Shown: positions 25,501 to 39,441 of the stretch, in pieces
Numbering within the stretch: position 1 is the first letter of the stretch
How the letters are laid out: every line of letters begins with the position of its first letter
Source: Typha latifolia
Taxonomy: Eukaryota; Streptophyta; Magnoliopsida; Poales; Typhaceae
Assembly (NCBI GenBank): GCA_019914945.1
Contig: CM034103.1
Coordinates: 3,720,001 to 3,784,000, forward strand
Direction: 5' to 3'
DNA length: 64,000 nt
Made by a program: the position numbers and the translations under genes
Notes under the pieces: generated by a model
Told to the model about the DNA's origin: nothing
The model's database searches: none
Seen by the model: only the letters and a program-made list of their open reading frames with translations

Positions 25501-28500
25501 AATATTAAAAATTTTCTACAATTTAACTCAAAAATTACTAATTTTGGGCCAAAATAAGCCCAAATCTGTTGGGTTGGGCTGCAGTTGGCCCGCAGCCCAC
25601 CCAACTAACACCTAAATGGATTGAGCCCAAGGCCCAATCCAATTAACCAATGGAACCGGGTTAGGTTTCTTGGATTCAGATCCAACCCGACCCGAATCCA
25701 AAAAATAAAGGGAGAAGACCAGACTCGGTTGCCCGAGTCTGTCATTCCCCAAGCCGAAGAGAGAGAGAGAGAGAGAGAGAGAGCCACGAGGTGCTGCCGT
25801 CCTCGCAAGGTGGAGGAGAACCCACGAACGGCGATCGATCCCATGACCGACGGCGACCGAAGCCACGAGGGCTCCAACGGTGAACGCCCACGGCACAAGG
25901 CCAACGGCAAGATGCTCCCAGATGGAGCGGCAGCTATCCAAAGCCGCCGGCCAGCCAAATTTGTCGATGGAGCCGAAATTCCAAATTAGGTATTTTCGAT
26001 TTACCCTATTAAACTTTAATTAAAATTTATGGGTGGGAGAGGGCTTACCAACGAGTCGTGTGGTGGTCTCCGATGGCTCCGGCGATGCTCCAGCGGGCCG
26101 ATCCCACAGCGATGACTCCGACGGCGAGGAAGAAGAAAGCGAAAGAGGGGGAGGAAGAAGAGAGAGAAGAAGGCTGAGATGGTTAAGCAGAGAGAGAGAA
26201 GAGATTAGGGTTTTAATTTATAGATTAAGGAAAAATCCTAATCTAATCCGATCCGGATTAAGCGCGATTCTGCCCTGCGCCTCGTCACGTGCCGGAGAGG
26301 GAGAGGGGAGGGGCTGCACGTGCAGAGCACGTGCACCATTCTCTCTCAACCCCTTTTTTTTTTTATTCTGACACTTTCCATATGTCTATGTTGAGAAGAT
26401 ATGTGCCTAGTGTTGATCATGTCGATTTCGAGCCTCTTGAAATCCGAAAAAATCTATTTTATAAGGAGCAACTTGTAAACATCATAAAAACTCAGGAAAA
26501 AACTCTTCGCAATAGGGTAATAATATTCGTGAAGATCTTATGACAAAACTACAAGCCAGACGAAGCAACTTAAGAGCGTGAAGATGAAATGTAAGAGAAG
26601 CATCCAGAGCTATTTTTCCAGTCTACATAGTGATTATTACGGTATTACCTTATCCTTTTATTACATTAATTTTTTAATTTTGAGGACGAAATTTTTTTTT
26701 ATTGGGAATAGTTGTAAAAACAGAAAAAAGGGCCGCACGCTTAGTGCACATGCACCCCCTTCCCTCTCCTTCGTAGTTACACAACGAGAGGAGTTGGCCG
26801 CAAGATTTCTAGCCATTTCGAATCCAAGTCAGATCCCAAATAAAAATTTGAAACTTACCCAATAAATCAAAACCCTAACTCTATTCTTTTCCCCTTACGT
26901 CGTTCTTTCTCTCGCTCTCTCCTTCTTGTTGGAACACCCACCATCAAATTAGAGCGTGGGGGCATTGTCGAAGCGATCGAAGACCACTCTACGACTCACC
27001 GATGATGATTGTTAGCACGTGGACGAGAGATTTCAATCGTTTCATCTGGACTCAATTAAGTGGGTTTACTAACACTTTTTTGAAAAGCAGTATTGGCGGC
27101 CGCCTTGCAAAGTAGTAATGCAGCCTGCCAAAGGTAGGCAGGCCATTGGCGCTCGGGAAAGGCCTCTTTGGCGCCTAGCAGCCCACCTTGTTGGTAGACG
27201 TGGGACGGGTCGATAGTGGTAGCAGCGGCAGCGGTGGGGTGAAAACGGGTGAGATTAACTCCGACCCAACCTGCCATCCGACCCGATTCAGATCGAATTA
27301 GGATAAAAAAATTCCTATCCGATTCAGATAAGGATTCGAATACAAATAAAATTTTTGAAAAAATCTCATATACGGATTCGAATACATGTCGGATATAATT
27401 TTCGAATTCGGATACGGATATTGAATATCCGTTTATCCGCATATTTTTTTGACTAATTTTACAGTTTTAGTTTGCTTATTTAAATATTGAATATTGATAT
27501 TGTTACTAATGATGTGTTATATATTATTTGTAGATATTAATTTCTCTAAATTTATATGCATTTGACATACAAAAAAATTATTTTTTATAAAACTCTTAAT
27601 ATTTTTGTTTTAATTATGTCTAAATAATTCGATCAATATTCGTTTAAGATCCAATCTTCTATCCAAAAATTATCCGAATCCGTTTAGTTAGGATATGGTT
27701 TTATATTCGTATCCGAATTAAAAATATGGATCTAAATGTGGGTTGAGCACTATATGGTTCGTATCTGATCCGTTTTCACTCCTAGGCAGCATCGACAGCG
27801 GCGCCCTAAATCCATCTCCTTCGATCCTCCTCTCTTCGAGCCGCAGCACGAGCAGCAACGATAGAGGTAGCGGTGACATGCCTTTTCTCCCTCTCCGACG
27901 AAACAGAGATGCAAATCTCTCTGCTTCCGTCTTTTTCAAGTTTTTTTTCCCTATGTTTCCAATTTTGGCCCAGATATAATGGATAACAGGCTAACATTTG
28001 AGAGTAATACTGAAGGGTAGTATGGGGATATTTTAATATTCTAGTTTTTTAGAATCTCAATAATTGTAAAGGGAAAAAAGATTAGTAATAATTCTAATTT
28101 TTAGCTACTTGTACTCTTACAGTTAATTTTTAGCTATATTAAAATATATTATATATCATACATAAATATTTTTAATCTTTCTATATTAAAATACTACACC
28201 ACCTTGGAGTCCGCCTTGGCGCCCACCTTCCACCTAGGCGCTAGGCGCCCGCAATCCGCGACTGCTTTTTAATACACTTCTCACATATTTATTTATCTTG
28301 TACCTTTTTTTTAATCAAATCATGTATGTATGCAAATAAAACATATTTATGTGTGCAATTTAATTATTATATTCGTGCGTTGCTATACTTGTGTGCAAAA
28401 TCATGTATTTATGCAAATAAAACATATTTATGTGTGCAATTTAATTATTATATTTGTGCGTTGCTATACTTGTGTGCAAAATCATGTATTTATGCAAATA

Positions 28501-31500
28501 AAACATATTTATGTGTGCAATTTAATTGTTATATTTGTGTGCAAAATATATGACTCAGTGCATTGCTATACTTCATGTAAATTAGATCGCTTGCGACTTT
28601 TTGTGGTGACTCAAGTCTACTTGGAAGCTCAGAGGAAAGTCTTATTTTATATCACTGTGGTGACTTTCTTAGGTGGCTCTAGCGAGATTAAGGAACAGTC
28701 TCAGGTTAGATTGAAAGGCTCTCTGCAGTGACTCTAATTTCTTTCAACAGTTAGTAAAAAAGATAGGGTTAGTTTATTACATAGTGACACCTCCTGGTGA
28801 TCCTTAGGAAAAGAGACAGGGTCATTTATCACATAATGACACCTCTTGGTGATCCTAACCGAATCAGTTATGAGAAAAAGACCCGAACGCCATCTCAAGA
28901 TGACTTCTAGTTGATATGGATCTACAAGATATTGACCCAATTAAGACATATGACATTATTAATATTGAGAGAATTTCAGCATATTGACACGAAGCAAGTT
29001 ATGAGTTATAATTTACATCGTTATTACCTATGTTGTTATTATTACTGTTGTTATAAACATGCTTAGTAAAATTATCATTTTATATCGCTGGACTTGGATT
29101 TATTTAAAGTTATGAATTTTAGATCTATTTGGATTTTAAGTAGATTTTATTCACTGAGCTATAGTTGTTAGCTCATACGATTCCCCTTCTAACATTTCAG
29201 ACACTAGTCAACGTGGTGACTAAGCGAGATATACCGAAACTCCACCTCCACTTAGGATCTACCTTATTTATGTTTCAATTCTACTGGTCTTTATGTTTTA
29301 AACTATCTATTAAATCGATTTGCTTAAAGACACATTAGTAGTGAAATTGGTTATTTTCATTGGATTAAATTTATTATAATTAGATTTTCATATGGATTCT
29401 AGTTATTGTGGGCTTAGATACTTATTTTTAGGTTTCCTGTATTTCAAGTATATTGAGGTACATGGTCGGCCATGATTCTGATTTTGGGTCGTTGTCACGA
29501 CTCGAAATAGGAATCATGACCGGCTATGCATCTCAATATGCTTGAGATACACGAAGCCTTATTAATACTTTCTACGTGTACGATGGCAAAATAAATAAAT
29601 AAGAATGAAAATTTGCTTTATTAAATTTAAAATTAATTGCAAAAAAATATAAAACAATGTTAATGTTTTTGAGTCTCTAAACTAAATAAATAAAGCTTAT
29701 AATCTAAAGCATAAAATCCCAAAAAAACGGAAAAGTAAATAGGTGAATCCTAAGTGGAGGTGGAGTCCGGGTACATCTCGCTCAGTCGTCCCGCTGACTA
29801 TTACCTGAAATAGATAAATAAATACAAAAAAAAAGAATCCATGAGCTAACAACTATAGCTCAGTGAGTGGAATCCACTCGAAAACTAAATAAATTCTAAA
29901 TTATATTAATGTTGAATAAGATTAAACTAAAAGCAACAATATTCATAACAATATGCAATAAACATGCTCTTTAAATAATAACAAAAATAACAATAGAGAG
30001 AGTCATAACTTGTAACCTTGCACGGTTTCAACATGTTAACATCTTTACAATATTTATACTGTCATATGTCTCAATGGGTCTAAACCCTGTGGATCCACAT
30101 CAACTAGAAGTCACCTCGAGATGACGCTCGGGACTTTTCTTCATAGTTGATCCAGTTAAGGTCATCAGATAGTATCACTATGTGATCAACACACTCTGTC
30201 TTTTCCACAAACTGTCGAGAGAAGTTAGAGTCACCTAGGAAATTTCTCATTCATCCTACGACTGTTCTCTAACCCCGCCAGAGTTACCTAAGAAAGTGAT
30301 CTAATTTAGGACTTTCCCCTGGACTACCAGATAGACTTGAGTCACCACGAAAAATCGCAAGCGATTTATATCGGGACTATTCTCTAAGTCGTACCAATAC
30401 TAGTCTCATTCTTCTTTTCACTAAATTTAATAATTGCACAAAGTATGATGATGCACAGAGTATAATGATTAAATGCACACAGAAAATATGATTAAATGCA
30501 CACAAAAATTATAACAATTAAATTTTTGCACGTAAGGGTGAAATAAATAATTTGCACACAAAAAATTTACATAGTCTGACGAAAGTACGAAATATAATAA
30601 ATAAATAAATATATGAGTGAACCCACTCACCTAAGTCTAGGCAAGACAGCTGAATTTTAAATCCCTAGCTCACGTGCTAAAAATCACCACCTTTAATAAT
30701 AAATAACAATAATATTTTTAATTAAAATATATATATATATATATTCCTACAATTTAACTAAAAAAAGTTAATAATCTGGGCCAAAATAAGCCCAAATCAG
30801 TTGGGCTGGGCTACAATTGGCCCGCAACCCAACCAAACCACACTTAAATAGATTGGGCCCAAGGCCCAATCCAATTAACTAATGGAACCGGGTTGGGTTC
30901 CTTGGATTCGGATCCAACCCGACCCGAATCCAATCACTTGATAGGAGAAGGCCAGACTCGGGTTGCCCGAGTCTGTCTTCTCCAAGACGAAGAGAGAGAG
31001 AGAAAAAGAGAAAGGAAAAGAGAGAGAGGAAAAGAGAAAGAAAAAAAAGAAAGAGGAAGACGCCAGCGGCCACCGCGGCGACGCTTCGCCGGCCGCACCC
31101 TCAGCTCCCCAACACCCACACAGTGCCACCATCCTCGCGAGGTGGAGAACCCGCTAACGGCGATCAATCCCAAGGCCGACGGCGACCGGAGCCACGAGGG
31201 CTCCAACGGTGAACGCCCACAACACGAGGCCAATGGCAAGATGCTTCCAGATGGAGCGGCAGCGACCCGAAGCCGCCGGCCGGCCTAATTTGCCGGTGAA
31301 GCTGAAGAACCCCCAAATTTAGATATTTCTAATTTACTCTATTAAACTTTAATTAAAATTTATGGTGAGAGAGGGCCTACCAACGAGTCGTATGGTGGTC
31401 TTTGATTGCTCCGGCGGCGCTCCGGCGATCCAATTCCACAGCGATGACTCCGACGGTGAGGGGATTAAGGGGAGAGAGAGAGGATTAGGGTTTTAATTTA

Positions 31501-34500
31501 TAGATTAAGAAAAATCTAGATCTAATCCGATCCGGATTAGGCGCAATTTCTCTCTCTGCGCCTCGTCGCGTGCCGGAGAGGGAGAGGGGAGGGGTTGCAC
31601 ATGCAGAGCACGTGCACCCTCTTCTCTCAACCCCCCAAATTTTTTTTTTCTGATTCTGACAGTCGTGACAATAAAAGCAAAACAAGCATTAGCTATAGAA
31701 CTACATTCCACATTTTGCAGTACTAAGGTAACAAAGACAAGTAGCCAACAATTCAACATTTAGCAACAACAAAATATTTACATCTCTTACAGGAAATGGT
31801 AAATATAAAAAGTAACCAACAAATTTTACCGAGAACAAGGTACATAGAAGCTGGAACTCCAGTTATGGCTCCTGTTGGATCAACCTCCCATGTCGCTACA
31901 GCCTTCCATCCTAGAAGAACATCTTCCTGTTACTATGTCAATAGGAGGTGGACCATATTACTGTGGGAAAACATACCATGATTACAAAAATCAATTCCTG
32001 GGAGAAGACCCTCAACCCAAACATGCTCCATATTTCTCAAGTTGGAAGTCTTATTGTCACAGCTGTGCTCCACCAGAATGGAAGTATCCTAAAAGAAAAC
32101 CAAATATCATCAACTTACTCTTAGGAAAGCACAAAAAATTGTTGTGTAACAAAATATTCTCAAATTTTTGGGTTGGCAAGGGACCCTGCCAACCATGTTT
32201 AGATCCAGATGATTTATTAGGCTTGGATATTTAAGAACATGCAAGATTAGTTATTATGGAGACATGGCAAATATCTTGCTTCAGATCTAATCCATTAAAT
32301 CATCCAACATGAATTCAGATCCTACATAGTCAAGGCCACTATAACCTGTTAAAGAATGACAATGAAAAGCTGCACTATACAGACTGCTGACAGAAGATAA
32401 AAGGCAGAATAAGGAAATAATAAAAGAAAATTTATTAGGAAATTAGAACCTCTCCAGATGCTTCACTAGGAACTTTAATTTTGTAGGCACAAGAATCACT
32501 ATCATGGCTCGAGGAACTATGGTCTTGCTTGTCTGATGATTCAGGAAATACATAAAAATGTGGAAATGGTATGTTCAAAGCTCTAGTCCAGAATATGGAA
32601 TTTGCCCTGCAGTAGTGCAGATAAGTGAGACAAATTTGAAAATAATAGGAAAATACAGTACATAATGGAAAAAAGAGATTATGAGCAAGGATTGTCATGT
32701 CAACTGGCATGCCTCATGCCAACCGACATGTATTGTGCCGATGGGGTATCAGCATGAGGCATGAGAACATGCTGATATTGATCCAAAATGAGCAAAATTT
32801 TGGGGGAAAAAATCATAATATAACGTCTTAATTATAGTAAGATTCATATAGATCTATATATTGGTCAATCACAACTTGATCTTTGCAATTATTAGTTGAG
32901 ATTTGAGCCGCAAATACAAGATATGGGTTTTCCTCAAATTTTGTGCATAACTAGTGACTTCAAGAAATCCAAACAAATAGCCTAGAAATCATTAAATTGG
33001 AATCTAATAGGTGTATGATTTAGCTAGATCTACCTTCTAGGTGTTGATCTACTTTGAATTACGATAACAATTTCTTCTAATTTGAATTAAATGTGCATGC
33101 AATTTATAGCTTCAAGATAATTTCTGTGCCTTCACGACAAATTATATAAATATTTCTACACAAATCGCATTTGTTACACCAACATCTAGGGCTAAATGTC
33201 TTCAATTTAGCCATTGAAACTATCTGTCAGCCAAAAACCCAAAAAGCGTGTTATAGGGCATGTCAACGTGCTAGTGGCATGCCCTAGGACTGCCACACTC
33301 AATTCTACAATCCTTTTTAAAAAATCCTCTTGTGAACCCAATCAGGACATGAAGATAAGCAACAATTGCCAAGACTTTAACCTTTACTCATAAAATATTT
33401 GCATAATTTTTCTCCCCACTCCCTCCCTCTCTCTCCCTCAGCATTCTTTTGAAGAAATGTTTACATAGATGTCTCCCAACTGAATATCAAAATTGGATAT
33501 GCCACCCTTTCTCATTAAGACATTTAAGTGGTGGATAAGTAACAAATCACAAAGGATGGCATGAAAGTACTGATTTGATGCATCGCATCATATCCCCTAT
33601 AGGTATTTCAGTAAAATGGTAAATCTCCTTTCCAATTTTTTAACTAGACTCGCAGTCCTCTTGATTCTCAATTGTTTAAATTTTCAAGCTAGCTAAAGAT
33701 ATATCTTATATCTATACAACTTCCCACTGCCATATGAATATATGATATATTTAAAGCTAATAATTATATTCACCAAAGTATGGTCCTCACACTAGGACAA
33801 CATTTCCATTAGAAAGAACATTCAAAATTTTAAGAGTTTTGGAGATATTTGTAGATCGTGCTTTTATCATCTTTATACTTAATAATCATTTCAAGTTGAG
33901 CCCTTTAATTGATCAATCAAAGAATTGTTAGAATATAAAATATAAAATCCACCATTCTCTAAGAGCTTAAACTTTTAGAGCAGTTGGTGAGTTAATATAA
34001 TACCAAAGCAGAGGACTTAGGTTCAAATTCTATTGGACATATCTATTATTTAAAATATAAAATCACTACAAGTTAATATCAAGTCCACCATTGGGTCTAT
34101 TGAAATGTCTCAGCCCAAAATGCGGAAGAGTGTTAGAATATGAAATATAAAAATCATCATTCTCTAACGGCTAAAGTTTTTAGAGTAGTTGATGAGTTAA
34201 GCCTCATTTACTTTAGGAATAAAGTTAATTCTAAAATAGGCATTCCTCTTTGTTATTCCTAAAATAAGGTCTTTATTCTAGGAATAACTATTCTTATGTT
34301 CATTTGTATTCTGAAATAAGGATGAAATAATTATCTTTAATGTGGTATAAAGTGAAAGAAAAGATGTAATTACTATGAATACCCTTTAATTTGATATAAA
34401 GTAGGTTGATGAGATAAATATCAAAGGTAAATTAGTAATTTGGTTAGCGTGTGATATAAAATATAATTTTGATGAATAGTATTTAAATTCTAGAATGGAA

Positions 34501-37500
34501 TTATTATAATGTTTAGCTGTTATTCTGGAATAAAGAGTTGTATTCCAGAATTTTAAAAAAAAACTTATTCCTAAAGTGAACGACAACTTAAGAAAAATAC
34601 TTCTAGTTTTGATGATTATCATAATTTTTAGAAATGACTAATTTTGTTAAGCAATTGGAAGATTAAAATTATGAGTGGATGAAATGATAGATTGGCTTTC
34701 GATAATAATGCTGACATGACATTTTTCAATTTAAGCTCAAGAATTTGTTTGCTTTCGGTGAAGTCAACATTCCCCAAAATGTAAGTTAATAGGGCTCCTA
34801 ATCTATAATTTAATATTTGGATCTTAAATAAATGGTGCTATATAGTTAAGTCAACTTTTGATATATTTGACAGTTCGAGAAACTTCTTAAAATTACAGGA
34901 GAAAAGAAGGGACTTCAACTGAAATCAAAGGAAATCATATATCCATTCTTGTATAAGGTTGTATCTTGCTATATCTTTTCTAAATCTGCAACAAATAGCT
35001 TCCCTTCTTCCCTATCTTTTTTTGTCTTGACACAAAACCTTGGCAAACTCCTGTTAGAGACAAATCTTCGCATACTTCTGCAGTTCTGCACCATGCAGGT
35101 AACTTTTGCACCTATCTCATCCTGGTTAAGTACAATGCAACTCCGAGAAGTATGATTTTTGATGATCAAGATGTAGAGATACATTGGAGGAATCAAGAAA
35201 AGGTTTGTAAAGATTTACACCTCTATATAATACCAACACTTTGAATCACAAATGTTTGTCTATATTTTATAACTTACATGCCAAGACATCAAATCTTGCC
35301 TAATTCATTATTTCGCAAAGGACCCAACTCTCTAGTATTCCAACAAATGCTTTTGTGTCATCAAGCTAACTGATGCGAACCTCTTCCTCTATCCAAGCTT
35401 AGAACAGATCTAGAAATGAAAATAAACTGCAAAAAAAGCATAGAGGTAGTTGCAAAGTTATGAGCAGATGGACTTCAAAATCGTCTGATAGGTGAAAAGG
35501 TAGAACCCATTCTGAGAAACTTGTCTACCAAGAAGCCTTGTATCATGTACTCGGACCAAAATGGACTGCTACTTGCATATTGTTCCCATAAGAACTATCT
35601 ATAGTTTTTTGATGTCTTCAGATGTCCTAGCATAAACTCACATTCAAGATTTACTCATCAACTTCAAGAAAAACTTCCATAAAAAGTAGAATACTACAGC
35701 AGTACAGCACAAGTTGATGCTTATGCTTTGCTTAGTAGTCCTACATAAGTATTAATCTTTTATGGACGATTATCTGATTAAGAAAACAAAGATTCAATGT
35801 TACACATCAAGCATACAATAGAAAATGCACATACCAAAGGAAGTCTTCATATTGTATTTCCCTCGTGCTGCCAAAGTACAAATAAGATTCATGAGATGTC
35901 AGTGTCAAACACATGTTTGGAACATAGGAAACAAAATATTTAGCACAATTAGATGAAAGGAACCCAATAACAAAAACTAAAATGAGATTACAATTTTGTT
36001 TGTGCCATGCCTCATAAGTATAACAATATCACAGCCTATGTCAAAAATAAGAAAACCACGGCATTCTAGAACTATCATAATCAAGGTTCCAAGTATCGGA
36101 ATCAAGATCGAGATCAGGATCGGCTATCCAGAAAACGATACGTATCAGCAGTATTGGCTGTCCGTATCGATTTATATTTTAAAATAATTTTTAAAATGCA
36201 AAAATATTCTAAAATTTTTTTAAAAAATCATATATAAATCTAAAACTTAAAAAATAAATATTATTTTCTTAATCATTATCTCTCTTTTTACTACTCACAC
36301 TCTCCCTCTCATACAAATAAAAAAAAATCTTACTCTCTCAGTAACTCTTTCTCTCACTCCTCTCTCTCTCCTCCCTCACCGACTCCCTTCTCTCGATCTC
36401 TCCCTCTTTCTTTCTCCCACTAACTCTCCCTCTCCCTCACCAACTCCCTTCTCTCTCAGTCTTTTTCTCTCCGATTATTCTCTAGCAATGCTTCTCCAAA
36501 GAGCTCCGACGAGGTATTTTCTATTTTTCTCTCTCACTCCGACGAGCTCTCTTTATCTCTCTCATTTTCCTCTCTTTCTCTTTTTTTTTCTTACTCTCCT
36601 CCCTCTCTTTTTCCCTTTCTCTCTCCCAATTTTGATTGGAAACGGATCCAGTATCAGCCAATCTGGCCGAAACTTGGAACCATGATCATAATGTCACACA
36701 AAATGTCAAAAGACTTGTGAAAATAATTTATACTTATTGTGATAAAAGACAGTCACATCATTTTCTAGGTTATGACCATACTATCTCTTTAAATTGAAAA
36801 GGCTATAGGTTCATTAGGAAGCTACTTATACTTTCTACACATCTTGCCAACTAGAAGTCATATAATTTAACCTAGGGATTTGTACCTATAATGCACATAT
36901 GGTACAGCCATTGTAAATAGAAACAGACAATGTGCACTTGTGCAGAGTCACACAGGATCACAAAATGCCATGGCATTACAGAACCCAATGCAATGTATCA
37001 GTACAAAACCTAGCATCATGTCAATTGTGTTGTTGCCAAAATGACAGTATAAACAAGCATGTCACAGACACAATTCTCAGAAGCCATGAGATTTTGATGC
37101 AAACAAGATAACAATAGAATAATTTGTTCATGAAGTTAAACAGACAAGAAAAAAAATCCATTAAAATGAACTTTCATTGTGAAGGGCAGGTGCAATCACA
37201 ATGTGCAAATAAGAGAAAATGTAGTGTACCATGTGATATGAAATGGCATCCAGCAAGAGAGAGAAATTCATATATTTACATTGACTATAGTATTCTTTAT
37301 AATGGAACACAAAATGATACAAGTTCTAGAAAACTTCATAGAAATGATTGCTAGTAGTAAAAAGGGGCAGATTTACATAGCACAATTAGACCATTGAAGT
37401 AGCCATTTATGAGAAACTACCAAAACCGATTTATTGCATTTAAACGTAGCAGGTATGACACTCATTTAAAGCAACAGGAAATATCTATCATCATGTTTTG

Positions 37501-39390
37501 GTGCTAAAACATCCACAAGTTTGAGCTTTACGAAAAGAAAGGGATATCTGGGAGAGGCAAAATAGTCCAAAAGATCCAAAGATGCTTACAAAGGCAGAAA
37601 AGCAGAATGCTTATATATTGCAAATTTTCTCTGCATATTTAACAACTGAAAGAGAAAATTTTGGTAAAAATTTAAGAAGTACTTACTCTTCACTAAATGA
37701 TGATAATCTAAGTATCTAACATTACTAATATGCATTTCTCAAGAAATTTAATCTTTCTATCAGCAGTTTAGGCTTATGCAAGTCTGGAGAGCAATCCAAG
37801 GTCCCCTAGACATGAGAATGGTCCAAAACGAGAGGAAGATAACAATTTCTAATTTAGGATTCATTTATGCCTACCTAGGAAGCACCACGACTTCAAAGTT
37901 CAAATAGCATGCCGTGTCGATACCGACACTTGTCAAACATTCATTGGACATATAAATTTCAAATAAATTTATCCAGTCATAAAATCAATTGACCATATAA
38001 TTTTCAAATAATTTGACTAGTTGAGCCTAGTCTACCCACCATTGCAACTCATTCGAACATAAAAGCTCCTCAATCAGACCCTTCATCTTATCTCTGAATA
38101 GATCTTCCAATGATTTTCTCTGTAAAAAAAGCTCCAACTTACATTAGATAAATGACATAAGGCATACTTATAACTTATAAAATCTTTGTCAAGTTCCAAT
38201 ACTGAAATGCCGCTAGGAAATATATACCTGCAATACAGTGGCACGGTGAAGCGTTGTACCTTTCAATGCAGAAAGTTCATCTTCTGTAAACCAAAGGGGG
38301 CTCCCAAAGGTGCTTGGAAGCATGTCCAAATACCTACATGAAGACCATAGAAGGCATGTTTTGTAACTTAAGAGGATGTTCCCTTATTACATGGTATGTA
38401 GGAGAAGACCTCTACAAAATGATAACAAAGAATCTATGAAAAGCAAGGATATTTCCTAACCTAGAGTCAGCCAAAGTTCATCTCAATCGTCCCTATTGGT
38501 GGTAAGTGATTCATTAGTTTAACAAAACATAGAACTTCTAAGATATTTGGATAAGATTGGAGGTGTCAGAGCAAGACATGCCAGGATAATCCCATTTATT
38601 ATCCCTTACTTCCATTTTCTTCTTTTAGTCTATTTCTACTATGATTCAGAGACCAAGGCACTGCTATCACTTTTACTCATTTTACTAGAAGTAGCAGGGC
38701 TTTGAACATTATCTTTGTCAGCTACACTATAAATACAGTAGCTAAAGTTACATCCACAAGCCTTTGGTTAAGTAACTTCCTATTTAACTATGAAATAGAT
38801 TCTACGGCCAGTAGATTCTCCTTAATATTACAGCCCTGATTGGACGAGATTTTTTTCATATATTTGGGGCCTTTCTTCCCTTTATCATGTAGAGGCATTT
38901 CATCTACCCCCATTCACCACTATACGGACAAATTTTTCAACTTCTTGAGAAGAATTCTTACGGCTTCCAAAGCGAATCGGGGCGCAGGCGCTCCACGATC
39001 AAGAAGAGCATCACGAGAAAGCGGTCGTCGACATCGCCCTCCTCAAACAAGGCCCGGCACCTGGGTCCCACGGTTGGGTCTTGCAGGACCCTCATGGGAG
39101 TGATGGCGAGATCGAGCGGCACCACCATTACAACACCTGGGAAAGACCCAAGTATTGATGATTGCAAGAACCAATTTTGGCTAGTTCTTTATACAAGATA
39201 CGAACGAATAGAAGCAATAAGAACCATGGAAAAGAAGCTCACCGTTGTTATCGATTCCGGAGGGGGCCTCTGTGAGAAAGACACCAAATCCTTTGTTGGG
39301 TCCACAGCATCGGATGCTACAACCCCGAAGCTCCGCACCGTTGGCCTAGAGTTCCATAGGAAGCGACCATGCCATGGGTTTAAAGAGGGT

Positions 39391-39441
<51 letters not shown>

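Larger units (their letters stand above)
26715..31670 (-). mobile_element. Inverted LTR E of the same family, split by later insertions
   Basis: Read on the minus strand, the outer end is TGTCACGACCCAAAATC (after removing LTR D), followed by AGGTGGAGTTTCGG and ACAACTATAGCTCAGTGA blocks shared with LTRs C and D. It contains the hAT-like element 27080-28273 and solo LTR D. The left boundary near 26715 is approximate and the TSD is unclear. Confidence 0.6.

Noticed and set aside
25605..26371. Open frames of 109-122 codons around 25.6-26.4 kb
   Set aside because: GC-rich 3' part of solo LTR C; the corresponding part of LTR D has similar but non-conserved frames.
28322..28545. Regularly spaced repeats considered as a CRISPR-like array
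   Set aside because: The units are contiguous with no unique spacers, and the sequence is a plant nuclear LTR.
28326..28731. Repetitive 75- and 133-codon frames that look like a repeat protein
   Set aside because: The 81-bp tandem repeat is a multiple of three, so frames stay open by chance; it lies in LTR sequence.
31796..32234. Plus-strand open frames of 61 and 119 codons
   Set aside because: They are antisense to SET exons 8 and 9, which explain the conserved composition.
32690..33305. Possible TIR element with GGCATGCC-rich ends in intron 6
   Set aside because: Both sides repeat GGCATGCC-like blocks, but no aligned inverted ends or TSD could be found.
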